A stretch of DNA of 64,000 bases. Origin: Shinella granuli. Its GTDB lineage: Bacteria > Pseudomonadota > Alphaproteobacteria > Rhizobiales > Rhizobiaceae. A model generated the notes under the pieces. The model worked only from the letters and a program-made list of their open reading frames with translations. It ran no database searches and was not told where the DNA came from. Both the position numbers and the translations under genes were made by a program. The stretch spans positions 1 to 64,000 of the forward strand of contig NZ_SLVX01000011.1 in the NCBI RefSeq assembly GCF_004341885.1, read 5' to 3'. Shown piece after piece: positions 9,268 to 17,982 of the stretch (positions are counted from its first letter, which is position 1; each line of letters starts with the position of its first letter).

Positions 9268-11274
9268 TCAGCTTTCGTGCGCGATGCGCGGCCGGCCGCT
9301 GGCGATCGCCGTGAAGCGCGCCTCCATGAGCTTGCGGCGGCCCTCCACCTCCGGCGCGTCGATCTCCTCGGTGAGCGTCACCGCCGGCTCGTCCGCGCCG
9401 TTGATCCGCGCGGCAGTGAGCGCCGCCGTCATGGCCCGCTCCTTCGCCAGCGCGAAGGCCTCGCTTTCGTCGATGAGGCGCACGCTTTCGCCCGTGCCGC
9501 CGACGATGAAGATGCCCTCTTCCGGCATGGTCACGAACACCGTGACCATGCTGCGCACCTGGCCGACCACGGCGCCGACCGCATTGGCAACGCCGGCGTC
9601 CGCGGGAATGGCTGATTCGGCGCCGAGCATGTCGGCGATGGCGGGATAATAGACCGGCGCGGAGGCGCCGAGGCCGACGAGCGGCCGGTCGAGCGCGACG
9701 CGGAACTGCACGATGCCGGGCACGCGGTGCAGCGCGCGGTCGATCGTCAGCGAGTTGACCGGATCGATCGCCCCCGCCCCGTCATCGGCAAGGCAGGCCG
9801 ACAGGATGACATCGGCCGACTGCCGGGTGAGACGATCGATGAGGACGCGCGCCAGCGCCTCGGGGCTGTCGGCGATCGGCCGGCCGGAACCGTCCCGCGT
9901 GCGGGCGGCGATCTCCAGCCCGAGGCGGGCGGCCGCTGCGTCCCACTGGCCCTGTCCGCCGAGCACATGCATGGCGTCGGAGGGCGTGATGCCGCAGATA
10001 TGCACGAGGCCGCGGGCGACCAGCCGGTCGAGCGTCACCTTCTGCAGCATGGTGGCGAGCAGCCCCTCCAGCGGCAGCGGCACCATGCCGATCTTCTCGT
10101 AGAGCGCCTGTTCCTGCGGCTGGAGGCCGCTCGCCAACCGCTCCGGCACGCCGGTGCGCACGGCGAAGCGGCCGTCGTGCCGCCCGGCATGGGGCGCGCG
10201 CAGCTGGCGCTCCAGCACCGGGACGACCGCCCCGGGATGCAGCGCCGAGGCAAGGCTCAGCGGCAGGAAGCGGCGCGGCCCGAGCTCGATCTTCGCCTTG
10301 AGGCCGCGGTCGTCGATGCGCACCTCCGAATCGCCGCCGAGGCCGAAGGTGCGCATGGCGACCGCCTCGACCATGGTGCGATAGCCGCCGACGACGGCGC
10401 CTTCCGCGTCGAGCTTCGGCCGCCCGCCATCGAGCACCGCCACGTCCGTCGTCGTGCCGCCGATATCGGAGACGACGGCATTGTCGAGCCCGGTCAGGTG
10501 CCGCGCGCCGACGAGGCTGGCCGCCGGGCCGGACAGGATCGTCTCGATCGGCCGCAGCCGCGCCTCGGCCGCCGAGATCAGCGCCCCGTCGCCGCGCACC
10601 ACCATCATCGGCACATGGATGCCACGCCGGTCGAGATAGTCCTCGCAGGCGCCGATCAGCCGGTCGATCATCGAGACGAGGCGGGCATTGAGCAGCGTCG
10701 TCAGCGCCCGGCGCGGCCCGCCGAGCTTGGAGGAGAGTTCGTGGCTGCAGGTGACGGGCAGGTGCGAGACCTCGCGGATGCGCGCGCGCACCCGCTCCTC
10801 GTGCGCCGGGTTGCGCACGGCGAAATAGCCGGCGACGGCAAAGGACGAGACGGTCTCGGCCAGGACCGGCAGGGCGTCGTCCAGCGCCGTCATGTCGAGC
10901 GCCGTCTCGTCGCCATGCACATTGTGCCCGCCGGGCAGGAACAGCACGGGATCGTTGCCGAGCGCATCGGCAAGGCCGTCGCGCTTCAGGTCCTCGGGGC
11001 CAAAACCGATCATCACCAGGCCGGCGCGGCCGCCCTGCCCTTCCACCAGGGCGTTGGTCGCCAGCGTGGTGGAGAGCGAGACGAGGCCGATGGCCGAAAC
11101 GGGGGCCTTGGCCGCCTCCAGCACCGCTTCGACGGCGCCGGAAATGCCGACCGAGAGATCGTGGCGGGTGGTGAGCGCCTTGGCGCGGGCGACGACGCCG
11201 GCGGTTTCGCTGTAGAGCACGGCGTCCGTGTAGGTGCCGCCGGTATCGATGCCGAGTAACAAATGGTCTGCCAC
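9268..11274 (-). CDS. Hydantoinase/oxoprolinase family protein, subunit A (HyuA-like)
   Basis: A 668-residue protein with the HyuA/OplAH architecture. The N-terminal hydantoinase_A_N domain begins LLLGIDTGGTYTDAVL, an ATP-binding loop of the actin/hexokinase-like fold. The main hydantoinase A domain follows (SDIGGTTTDVAVLDGGRPK; FGLGGDSEV). The family hydrolyses 5-oxoproline, N-methylhydantoin or related cyclic amides with ATP, or carboxylates acetone-type substrates. The substrate here cannot be told. The usual partner HyuB is not encoded nearby, which is unusual for the two-subunit enzymes. I chose the GTG at 11274 because GGAAG lies 7 bp upstream; a TTG at 11310 is the alternative. Confidence 0.85.
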   Translation of the reverse strand: MADHLLLGIDTGGTYTDAVLYSETAGVVARAKALTTRHDLSVGISGAVEAVLEAAKAPVSAIGLVSLSTTLATNALVEGQGGRAGLVMIGFGPEDLKRDGLADALGNDPVLFLPGGHNVHGDETALDMTALDDALPVLAETVSSFAVAGYFAVRNPAHEERVRARIREVSHLPVTCSHELSSKLGGPRRALTTLLNARLVSMIDRLIGACEDYLDRRGIHVPMMVVRGDGALISAAEARLRPIETILSGPAASLVGARHLTGLDNAVVSDIGGTTTDVAVLDGGRPKLDAEGAVVGGYRTMVEAVAMRTFGLGGDSEVRIDDRGLKAKIELGPRRFLPLSLASALHPGAVVPVLERQLRAPHAGRHDGRFAVRTGVPERLASGLQPQEQALYEKIGMVPLPLEGLLATMLQKVTLDRLVARGLVHICGITPSDAMHVLGGQGQWDAAAARLGLEIAARTRDGSGRPIADSPEALARVLIDRLTRQSADVILSACLADDGAGAIDPVNSLTIDRALHRVPGIVQFRVALDRPLVGLGASAPVYYPAIADMLGAESAIPADAGVANAVGAVVGQVRSMVTVFVTMPEEGIFIVGGTGESVRLIDESEAFALAKERAMTAALTAARINGADEPAVTLTEEIDAPEVEGRRKLMEARFTAIASGRPRIAHES

Positions 11275-11322
11275 GAGAATTCTTCCGTACCGCCCGCCGT
11301 CTCTTTTCAAAGCGGGCCGTGA

Positions 11323-11347
11323 ATGGTGTTATTGCCTATGGTGTTAT
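11323..11347. promoter_or_regulatory. 10-bp direct repeat in a divergent promoter region
   Basis: ATGGTGTTAT occurs at 11323-11332 and again at 11338-11347, 15 bp apart. It lies between the divergent hydantoinase gene and the exported-protein gene. It could be a tandem operator; no known regulator is assigned. Confidence 0.3.
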
Positions 11348-11414
11348 GACATGTCCGCGCCGAATGCCACCATTCCGCCGGCGACATGACGTGAAAGAAC
11401 GAGGAGCCTGCCCA

Positions 11415-11966
11415 GTGAACGATCCCACCCTGCGAAAGCCGCTTCTGGCCGCCCTTTTCCTCGGCGCCGCGCTCCTGGCCGGCAGCCCGCCCGCCACCGC
11501 CCAGGAGGACGACGAGGAACAGTATCAGGCGCAGATTCCGGACGTTTCGATCTACAAGGCGATGCTGGATGCCAACAAGCAGACGGGCTGGGTGCAGTTC
11601 CGCAATTTCGCCGACCAGCAGCTCATCTATTTCACGAGCCTGCAGACCATGCATTGCCGCTTGTCGGAGATCCGCTACTCGATCAACAACGACACGCTGG
11701 ACCAGCGCTTCCCGCTGGCCAAATGCGATCCGGAGCTGCCGTTCAACCTGCCTTCGGACGACACGCAGAACTGGATCTATATCAACCTGAAGCCGGGCGA
11801 GGCGGAAACCATCGCCGTGCAGGCGGTCTGGGACGACGGCAGCGGCAGCGAGATCGTCGTCTACCAGCCCTGCAAGAACCCGGAAGCGACCTGCGCCGCG
11901 ATCAAGACGATCAAGAAATCGAAGAAGCGGGTCGACGAGCCGTCACCCGCAACGCCAGTCCGTTAG
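11415..11966 (+). CDS. Small exported protein of unknown function
   Basis: A 183-residue protein with a classical signal peptide (residues 1-30: positive N-region, LLAALFLGAALLAG core, cleavage after ATAQ). The mature part is rich in acidic residues, ends in a basic KTIKKSKKR tail, and has four cysteines (MHC, AKC, QPC, ATC) that could form two disulphides in the periplasm. I do not recognise a named domain. It may be distantly like exported IalB-type proteins, but I cannot show that. The GTG at 11415 is chosen over the upstream open frame because GAGGAG lies 8 bp before it. Its last 56 bp overlap the 3' end of the convergent P450 gene. Confidence 0.75.
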   Translation: MNDPTLRKPLLAALFLGAALLAGSPPATAQEDDEEQYQAQIPDVSIYKAMLDANKQTGWVQFRNFADQQLIYFTSLQTMHCRLSEIRYSINNDTLDQRFPLAKCDPELPFNLPSDDTQNWIYINLKPGEAETIAVQAVWDDGSGSEIVVYQPCKNPEATCAAIKTIKKSKKRVDEPSPATPVR

Positions 11967-13317
11967 CCGGCTGGGTCGTCAGGCGCTGCACGGGCCAGGG
12001 GCGCGTTTCCTCCGTCATGTCGAAGCGGAAGCGGCGCATCAGAACGCCGAGCGCGATGATCGCCTCCTGCATGGCGAAGGTCGCGCCGATACAGATGCGC
12101 GGCCCCGCGCCGAAGGGCAGGTACTGGAAGCGGTGGATCGCCTCCCGATTCTCCGGCAGGAAGCGTTCCGGCATGTAGGCGCGCGGCTTCTGCCAGAGCA
12201 GCGCATGGCGGTGCAGCGTCCAGGGCATGACGAGGATGGTGACGTCCTTGGGGATCTCCACCCGCTCGCCCTTGGGGCTGATCCAGGCGTCATCGGCGAT
12301 CGCCTCGCGGTTGATCGACGGCGCCGGCGGATAGAGCCGCATCGCCTCCTCGAAGGCGGCGCGCGTCCAGGGCATCCGGTCGAGCCAGTCGACGGGATCG
12401 GCACCGCTTTCCAGCACCCGGTCGATCTCCTCTTCCATCGCGTCCCGCACATGCGGGGAATTGGCGACGCAATAGAGCGTCCAGGCGAGCGCCCGCGCCG
12501 TCGTCTCATGACCGGCGCCGATGAAGGTGAGGATATTGTCCTCCACCTCCTCCATGGTCAGGCCCTCCGGCCCGGCCGCACGCAGAAGAAGGGTGAGGAA
12601 ATCGTTCGGCGCCGTGTCGCTGTCCTTCATGCACCTGAGGCGCAGGTCCATCGTATCGCGCACGATCCCGCGAAACTTCTTCAGCACCTTCAGCCCGCCG
12701 ATCCGCGTCACCCGCGGCACCCAGGACGGCGCGCGCAGCAGATCCATCGGATCGACGCGGCCCATGGAATGCAGCAAATCCTCCACGTCATCGGCAAAAC
12801 TCTCCGACCGGGTGACGATCTCGCCGGAAAACAGCGTCTCGGAGAGGACGGCGAAAGCGAGCTCCGTCATGTCGTTGCCGATATCGAAGACCGTGCCGTC
12901 CGAACCCTCGTATTTCTTCGCATAGAGCTCGGACTGCGCCAGCATCTGGCTGGCAAAACCCTTGGCGTGGCGCGGCGTGAAGATCGGCGCGACCGCCTTG
13001 CGCGAGCGGCGCCAGACCGCGCCCTCCGCCGTCAGCAGCCCGTCGCGCAGGATCGGGCGCAGCACGAGCTGGCGCACCACGGCCATCTTGTAGTTCTGGG
13101 CATTGTCGACGAGCAGGTACTTGATGAGGTCGGGATCGTTGACGATCAGCGTCTTCTCGCCGAAGAAGCGCGTCATGATCCAGGGCAGCGTATAGGAGGG
13201 CTCGCCCCACAGCTCCAGGGGATTGCGGAAGACGGTGCGGATGATTTCGAGCCTGGACGGCGGAACGCTGCGCGGTATCGGCGCCGGCGGTTCGAACGGC
13301 TCGGGACGCACGTCCAT
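11911..13317 (-). CDS. Cytochrome P450
   Basis: A 468-residue soluble P450. The I-helix oxygen-binding motif AGHETTA, the ExxR motif of the K-helix (EEAMR), and the heme-binding loop FGAGPRICIG with axial ligand Cys409 are all intact. It is therefore likely an active mono-oxygenase. Its sequence style resembles the CYP102/CYP4-like fatty-acid or lipid hydroxylases of bacteria rather than camphor-type P450s, but the substrate is unknown. No ferredoxin or reductase gene is adjacent, so electron partners must be elsewhere. AAGGAGG lies 5 bp upstream of the ATG. The 3' end overlaps the convergent exported-protein gene. Confidence 0.94.
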   Translation of the reverse strand: MDVRPEPFEPPAPIPRSVPPSRLEIIRTVFRNPLELWGEPSYTLPWIMTRFFGEKTLIVNDPDLIKYLLVDNAQNYKMAVVRQLVLRPILRDGLLTAEGAVWRRSRKAVAPIFTPRHAKGFASQMLAQSELYAKKYEGSDGTVFDIGNDMTELAFAVLSETLFSGEIVTRSESFADDVEDLLHSMGRVDPMDLLRAPSWVPRVTRIGGLKVLKKFRGIVRDTMDLRLRCMKDSDTAPNDFLTLLLRAAGPEGLTMEEVEDNILTFIGAGHETTARALAWTLYCVANSPHVRDAMEEEIDRVLESGADPVDWLDRMPWTRAAFEEAMRLYPPAPSINREAIADDAWISPKGERVEIPKDVTILVMPWTLHRHALLWQKPRAYMPERFLPENREAIHRFQYLPFGAGPRICIGATFAMQEAIIALGVLMRRFRFDMTEETRPWPVQRLTTQPANGLALRVTARRPASSIS

Positions 13318-13375
13318 CGTCTGCCTCCTTGTAGTCAGCTCATTCCCGGAGAGTGAGCCAACAGGAAGGCCAAAG

Positions 13376-14356
13376 TTAGAGCAGGCCCTCGAGTTCCGCC
13401 AGCTTGTCGTTGATCAGCCAGCCGTAATAGTTCTCTTCCGGCCAGGTCGCCTCGCCCGCGGCGCGCCGCGCGGCGAAGGCGGCAGCGCGCGCATCGGGAT
13501 TGCCGATATTGTAAAGCGTCGCCGTCACGCCCGGATTCTTCGAAATATCGACACCGGCGATCTTCCTGTAGGCGTCGATCGAGCGGCGGATCGAGGCGGC
13601 CATGTAGGCAAGCGAGATGTCGGGATCCATGATCGCCTGGTAGACGCCGGCCGCATCCTTCTCGTCGAGCCGGTCGTAGCCGGAGATGCGCGCCACGTCG
13701 TCGGTCAGCGTCAGCGCCGTCAGCGGGTTGATCTGGCCGAGGCCGAAGGTCTGGCCGGCATAGAAGGGCTGGAAGAACACCGCGCTGAAGCGGTTGTTCG
13801 GAAAGGGCGTGCCGCCGACCGTGCGGCCCTTGAACGTCTTGTTCCAGACCGTCTCGCGGCAGGTCCAGAGCGCATAGGAGTCCTTCTTGTCCGCGCATTT
13901 GGCAAATTCCGGCCGGGCGACGAAATCGGCGACGTTTTCGCCGTCATAGGCGAAGCGGAACGAGCCGGTATAGGACGCCGCCTTCACATAATAGCTCTGC
14001 AGGCGGTCATAGGCGTCGACATTGTAGGTATGCTCGCCGACGATCGCGCCGACCATGTGGATCGGGGCGATGCCGTACCTGCCCGCCACCGCCTTGATCT
14101 TGCCGGTCAGCTGGCCGTCCTTGGCGATGAGATCGCGCACCTTCTCGTATTTCGCGTCGAACGAAGTCTTGCCCGCCTTGGTGCGGCGCGTGGAGGCGCC
14201 CGGGATCTGCGGCTGCTCGGCATTGCGGTTGCCTGGTGGCACCACGTCGATGGCCAGGGCCGTGGTCTGGCTCTGGACAAAAAGGGCGGCTGCAAGGGCA
14301 AGCGCGGAAATGAGCTGTCGCACGGGTCCGGTTCCGTCTTCTCGTAATGTCGGCAT
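13376..14356 (-). CDS. DUF1402 family exported protein
   Basis: A protein of about 326 residues that I assign to the DUF1402 family of Rhizobiales (by recollection). A signal peptide with core LISALALAAALFVQS ends near TTALA. The body has a lysozyme-like flavour: the stretch FGLGQINPLTALTLTDDVARISGY resembles the goose-type transglycosylase GxGQxNP pattern, and an HMVGAIVGEHTYN segment carries a possible catalytic Glu. A peptidoglycan-active role in the periplasm is plausible but inferred. The start is uncertain. The ATG at 14356 gives an acidic N-region (REDGTG), and a GTG at 14323 would give a more typical signal peptide. Confidence 0.75.
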   Translation of the reverse strand: MPTLREDGTGPVRQLISALALAAALFVQSQTTALAIDVVPPGNRNAEQPQIPGASTRRTKAGKTSFDAKYEKVRDLIAKDGQLTGKIKAVAGRYGIAPIHMVGAIVGEHTYNVDAYDRLQSYYVKAASYTGSFRFAYDGENVADFVARPEFAKCADKKDSYALWTCRETVWNKTFKGRTVGGTPFPNNRFSAVFFQPFYAGQTFGLGQINPLTALTLTDDVARISGYDRLDEKDAAGVYQAIMDPDISLAYMAASIRRSIDAYRKIAGVDISKNPGVTATLYNIGNPDARAAAFAARRAAGEATWPEENYYGWLINDKLAELEGLL

Positions 14357-14498
14357 GGCAGACCGATGCAACGCAAAAATGTCGGAATGATGCCAGAATG
14401 CGTGCAATGCCTAGGCCGCGCGACGCTTCCTGTCGAGGGTTCCCGCCATCAAAAATCGGGCACCGGCAGCCGCAAGGGCGACCACCGGTGCGCAAACG

Positions 14499-15809
14499 TC
14501 ACAGAATGTAGCGTGACAGGTCGGTATTGGCCGCAAGCGCCCCGACATGCTTGTGCACATAGGCCGCGTCGACGAGGAGCCTGTTGCCGCCCTTGTCCGG
14601 CGCCTCGAAGGAGATCTCGTCGAGCACCCGCTCCATCACCGTCTGCAGCCGCCGCGCGCCGATATTCTCGACGCTCGCATTGAGCTGCACGGCGACATCG
14701 GCCAGCGCGTCGATGCCGTCCTCGGTGAAGTCGAGTTCGACGCTTTCCGTCGCCATCAGCGCCTTGTACTGGCGGATGAGGCTCGCCTCCGTCTCCGTGA
14801 GGATGCGGCGGAAGTCCTCCTTGGTCAGCGCACGCAGCTCGACACGGATCGGCAGGCGGCCCTGCAGCTCGGGCAGGAGGTCGGACGGCTTGGAGACGTG
14901 GAAGGCGCCGGAGGCGATGAAGAGGATGTGATCCGTCTTGACCGGCCCGTATTTGGTGGCGACCGTCGTGCCCTCGACGAGCGGCAGGAGGTCGCGCTGC
15001 ACGCCCTCGCGCGAGACGCCCGCGCCCATGCCGCCGTCCCGCGCGGCGATCTTGTCGATCTCGTCGATGAAGACGATGCCGTCGTTTTCCGCCGAGCGGA
15101 TGGCCTCGCGCTGGATCTGCTCGTTGTCGAGCAGCTTGTCGGATTCGTCGTCGATCAGGATCTTGTAGGAATCCTTGACCGTCGTCTTCACCTTCTTGGT
15201 GCGCCCGCCCATCGCCTTGCCGAACATCTCGGAAAGGTTGAGAACGCCGATATTGGCGCCGGGCATGCCGGGAATCTCGAAGCCGCCGGGCATGCCGCCA
15301 CCGGTATCGGCGACGTCGATCTCGATTTCCTTGTCATCGAGTTCGTTGCCCCGCAGCTTCTTGCGGAAACTGTCGCGCGTCGCGGGCGAGGCCGTCGCGC
15401 CGACCAGCGCGTCGAGCACCCGTTCCTCGGCATTCGCGTGGGCCTTGGCCGTCACCTCGGCGCGCTTCTTCTCGCGCACCAGGCCGATGCCGACCTCGAC
15501 GAGATCGCGCACGATCTGCTCGACATCGCGGCCGACATAACCGACCTCGGTGAACTTGGTTGCCTCGACCTTGACGAAGGGCGCACCGGCGAGCTTCGCC
15601 AGGCGCCGGGAGATCTCCGTCTTGCCGACGCCGGTCGGGCCGATCATCAGGATGTTCTTCGGCATCACCTCGTCGCGCAGGTCCGGCTCCAGTTGGTGGC
15701 GGCGCCAGCGGTTGCGGAGCGCGATGGCCACGGCGCGCTTGGCGTCGTGCTGGCCGATGATGTAGCGGTCGAGTTCGGAAACGATCTCGCGGGGGGAAAA
15801 GTTGGTCAT
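14499..15809 (-). CDS. hslU: HslU, ATPase subunit of the HslVU protease
   Basis: A 436-residue AAA+ unfoldase (ClpY). It has Walker A GPTGVGKT (57-64), the pore loop GYVGRD, the I-domain insertion, Walker B with [11 protein letters not shown], and the C-terminal LSRYIL tail that inserts into HslV. It forms a hexamer that unfolds substrates for the HslV peptidase. Its ATG overlaps the stop of the upstream acetyltransferase gene by 4 bp (ATGA), so translation is coupled. It is the last gene of the hslV-GNAT-hslU operon. The intergenic stretch after it (14408-14498) holds only a weak inverted repeat. Confidence 0.97.
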   Translation of the reverse strand: MTNFSPREIVSELDRYIIGQHDAKRAVAIALRNRWRRHQLEPDLRDEVMPKNILMIGPTGVGKTEISRRLAKLAGAPFVKVEATKFTEVGYVGRDVEQIVRDLVEVGIGLVREKKRAEVTAKAHANAEERVLDALVGATASPATRDSFRKKLRGNELDDKEIEIDVADTGGGMPGGFEIPGMPGANIGVLNLSEMFGKAMGGRTKKVKTTVKDSYKILIDDESDKLLDNEQIQREAIRSAENDGIVFIDEIDKIAARDGGMGAGVSREGVQRDLLPLVEGTTVATKYGPVKTDHILFIASGAFHVSKPSDLLPELQGRLPIRVELRALTKEDFRRILTETEASLIRQYKALMATESVELDFTEDGIDALADVAVQLNASVENIGARRLQTVMERVLDEISFEAPDKGGNRLLVDAAYVHKHVGALAANTDLSRYIL

Positions 15810-16348
15810 GATGTCTCGTTCGCTTTCGGGTCGAATTGCATGATCAGCACGTCGTCGCCGGTGCGGCCCAGGAGCTTTTCCACCGGCCGGAAGCCGGCTT
15901 TTTCATAGGCGCGAACCGCACGGGCGTTGGCGGGATCGGGATCGATGATGATGGTCTCGTGGCCGAGGCCGCGAAGATGGGCGACGAAGGCGATGAGCGC
16001 CGCCGAGCCGATGCCGGCGGAGAGCCTGTCCGCCTCGCCGATCGAAAGATCGACGCCGACGGCCTCCTGCGGCAGCTCGAGAAGCCAGGGATTGTCCTTC
16101 GTCCACTCCTCGTTCTGGTGATGGCCGACAAACCAGTGTTGTATGTAGCCGACCGGCTTTCCGTCGAGCATGATGAGGAAGGGACGGGTCGTGTCCTTTT
16201 CTTCCACCATGTCGCGAATGAAGCCGAGCTCCTCTTCCGGATCGCCCCACCATTCGCGCATATGCGGCCTGTTCAGCCATGCGAGAAGCAGCGGGTAATG
16301 CTCTTCCCCAACGGGTGAAAAGCCGATCCGGGCGAGATCAATCGGCAT
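15806..16348 (-). CDS. GNAT acetyltransferase, AAC(6')-Ib-like, inside the hslVU operon
   Basis: A 180-residue acetyl-CoA-dependent N-acetyltransferase. It aligns by eye with the AAC(6')-I/siderophore-type group: REWWGD near the start, a GYIQ strand, a GVDLSIGE strand, the loop GIGSAAL in place of the Q/R-x-x-G-x-G/A signature, and the strand [21 protein letters not shown]. The natural substrate is unknown. Chromosomal members of this group do not necessarily confer aminoglycoside resistance. It starts 11 bp inside hslV (ATG 16348, GGAG 7 bp upstream) and ends overlapping hslU. It is thus translationally coupled to both protease genes. Confidence 0.88.
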   Translation of the reverse strand: MPIDLARIGFSPVGEEHYPLLLAWLNRPHMREWWGDPEEELGFIRDMVEEKDTTRPFLIMLDGKPVGYIQHWFVGHHQNEEWTKDNPWLLELPQEAVGVDLSIGEADRLSAGIGSAALIAFVAHLRGLGHETIIIDPDPANARAVRAYEKAGFRPVEKLLGRTGDDVLIMQFDPKANETS

Positions 16349-16895
16349 CCAGCGTCTCCACCACGACATTGTGGTTGGTGTAGACGCAGATGTCGCCGGC
16401 GATTTGCATGGCGCGGCGCGCGATCTCTTCCGCCGACTTGTCCGTGTCCATCAGCGCCCGGGCCGCGGCATAGGCGTAGTTGCCGCCCGAGCCGATCGCC
16501 ATGGTGCCGTGTTCCGGCTCCAGCACGTCGCCATTGCCGGTCAGCGCCAGCGTCACGGACTTGTCGGCGACCAGCATCATCGCCTCGAGGCGGCGCAGAT
16601 AGCGGTCGGTGCGCCAGTCCTTGGCAAGCTCGACGGCCGCGCGCATCAGCTGGTCGGGATACTGTTCAAGCTTGGCTTCGAGCCGTTCGAGCAACGTGAA
16701 GGCATCGGCCGTCGCGCCGGCGAAACCGGCGATCACGTCGCCCTTGGCGAGGCGGCGGACCTTGCGCGCATTGCCCTTCATCACGGTCTGGCCAAGGCTC
16801 ACCTGGCCGTCGCCCGCCATCACCACCTTGCCGTCCTTGCGGACGGTGATGATCGTCGTGGCGTGCATGGAAGCGTAGGGATTGTGTTCACTCAT
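16338..16895 (-). CDS. hslV: HslV, peptidase subunit of the HslVU protease
   Basis: A 185-residue threonine peptidase (ClpQ). The mature enzyme should start at the Thr of [10 protein letters not shown] after removal of the short propeptide [12 protein letters not shown], a form common in rhizobia. GDGQVSLG and IGSGGNYA are family blocks. Two hexameric rings form the proteolytic chamber fed by HslU. The ATG at 16895 is chosen; the frame extends upstream without homologous sequence. It is first in the operon with the GNAT gene and hslU. The divergent gap to 17103 (207 bp) contains the promoter region and no other gene. Confidence 0.96.
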   Translation of the reverse strand: MSEHNPYASMHATTIITVRKDGKVVMAGDGQVSLGQTVMKGNARKVRRLAKGDVIAGFAGATADAFTLLERLEAKLEQYPDQLMRAAVELAKDWRTDRYLRRLEAMMLVADKSVTLALTGNGDVLEPEHGTMAIGSGGNYAYAAARALMDTDKSAEEIARRAMQIAGDICVYTNHNVVVETLDAD

Positions 16896-17102
16896 TCGAT
16901 AGACCTCTAGGCCCATTCGGGCAGGAGTGCCGCCGGCGAGGCGGCTTCGTTGTGTCCTATGTAAGCGGCGTTTCGGCAATTGCAAACGGCACGCGATGCC
17001 TTGCGCGGCGACGGCGCGAAAGCCGGCCGGTTCAAAATAAGCCTTGCTTTCGCCGCCCGATGAGCAGGTTATGGTTTCCCACCAACACAAGGGGTTACGG
17101 CG

Positions 17103-17234
17103 ATGGCAAAAGGTCAGGTCCGAGGCAACAAGGAAGCACGCAAACCCAAGAAGGAGAAGGGCGCCGAAAAAGCCGCCGCGCCCACGCTGGGTTCCCAGGT
17201 CAAGAACAGCGAGAGCACGCTGCGCAAGAAATGA
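17103..17234 (+). CDS. 43-residue lysine-rich small protein
   Basis: A short ORF starting [20 protein letters not shown] and ending STLRKK. It is preceded by AAGGGG about 9 bp from the ATG. About a third of the residues are Lys or Arg. I recall similar tiny basic proteins being conserved across Rhizobiales, but no function is assigned; nucleic-acid or ribosome binding is conceivable from the charge alone. It lies 127 bp before hisB on the same strand, divergent from hslV. Support is the good ribosome-binding site and composition. A homology search would settle it. Confidence 0.6.
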   Translation: MAKGQVRGNKEARKPKKEKGAEKAAAPTLGSQVKNSESTLRKK

Positions 17235-17361
17235 CGGGCGCCGGCGCGAGCCGGCATTCCATCACCCGGCAGGCGGTTTTCGCCTGTCCGGCAAGGCTCA
17301 CCCGACTGGCGTTTTCCACAGAGCCCTGTTAAGGAGCGGCGGTCAATCACCGGAGACCGCC

Positions 17362-17955
17362 ATGAGCCGCACAGCCAGCGTTTCGCGCAAGACGAACGAG
17401 ACCTCCGTCGCCGTCACCGTCAATATCGACGGCACCGGCACGTCGACCATTTCGACGGGCGTTGGTTTCTTCGATCATATGCTCGACCAGCTGTCGCGCC
17501 ATTCGCTCATCGACATGGACATCAAGACCGAGGGCGACCTCCATGTCGATGACCATCATACCGTGGAAGACACCGGCATCGCCATCGGCCAGGCCATCGC
17601 CAAGGCGCTCGGCGACCGGCGCGGCATCACGCGCTACGCCTCGCTCGACCTTGCCATGGACGAGACGATGACCCGCGCCGCCGTGGACGTGTCCGGCCGG
17701 CCCTTCCTCGTCTGGAACGTCAATTTCTCCGCCCCGAAGATCGGCAGCTTCGACACCGAGTTGGTGCGCGAGTTCTTCAACGCTCTCGCCCAGCACGCCG
17801 GCATCACGCTGCATATCCAGAACATCTACGGCGCGAACAACCATCATATCTCGGAGACATGCTTCAAGGCCGTCGCGCGCGTGCTGCGCACCGCGACCGA
17901 GATCGATCCCCGCCAGGCGGGCCGCGTTCCCTCGACGAAGGGTTCGCTGGCCTGA
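17362..17955 (+). CDS. hisB: Imidazoleglycerol-phosphate dehydratase
   Basis: A 197-residue monofunctional HisB, catalysing the sixth step of histidine synthesis: imidazoleglycerol phosphate to imidazole acetol phosphate. The two metal-binding histidine clusters are present, [10 protein letters not shown] and NNHHISE, along with the N-terminal [10 protein letters not shown]. There is no fused phosphatase domain as in E. coli. The ATG at 17362 has GGAG 7 bp upstream. The upstream open frame is non-homologous and covers the small-protein gene in another frame. It begins the his run hisB-DUF2628-hisH-hisA-hisF-hisE-coaA. Confidence 0.97.
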   Translation: MSRTASVSRKTNETSVAVTVNIDGTGTSTISTGVGFFDHMLDQLSRHSLIDMDIKTEGDLHVDDHHTVEDTGIAIGQAIAKALGDRRGITRYASLDLAMDETMTRAAVDVSGRPFLVWNVNFSAPKIGSFDTELVREFFNALAQHAGITLHIQNIYGANNHHISETCFKAVARVLRTATEIDPRQAGRVPSTKGSLA

Positions 17956-17982
17956 CCAGGGCATAGATGGAGGCCTGTCGAT

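Noticed and set aside
15806-16348. An acquired aminoglycoside-resistance gene
   Set aside because: It is overlapped on both sides by hslV and hslU, has the composition of its neighbours, and no mobile element is near. It is most likely an intrinsic acetyltransferase.
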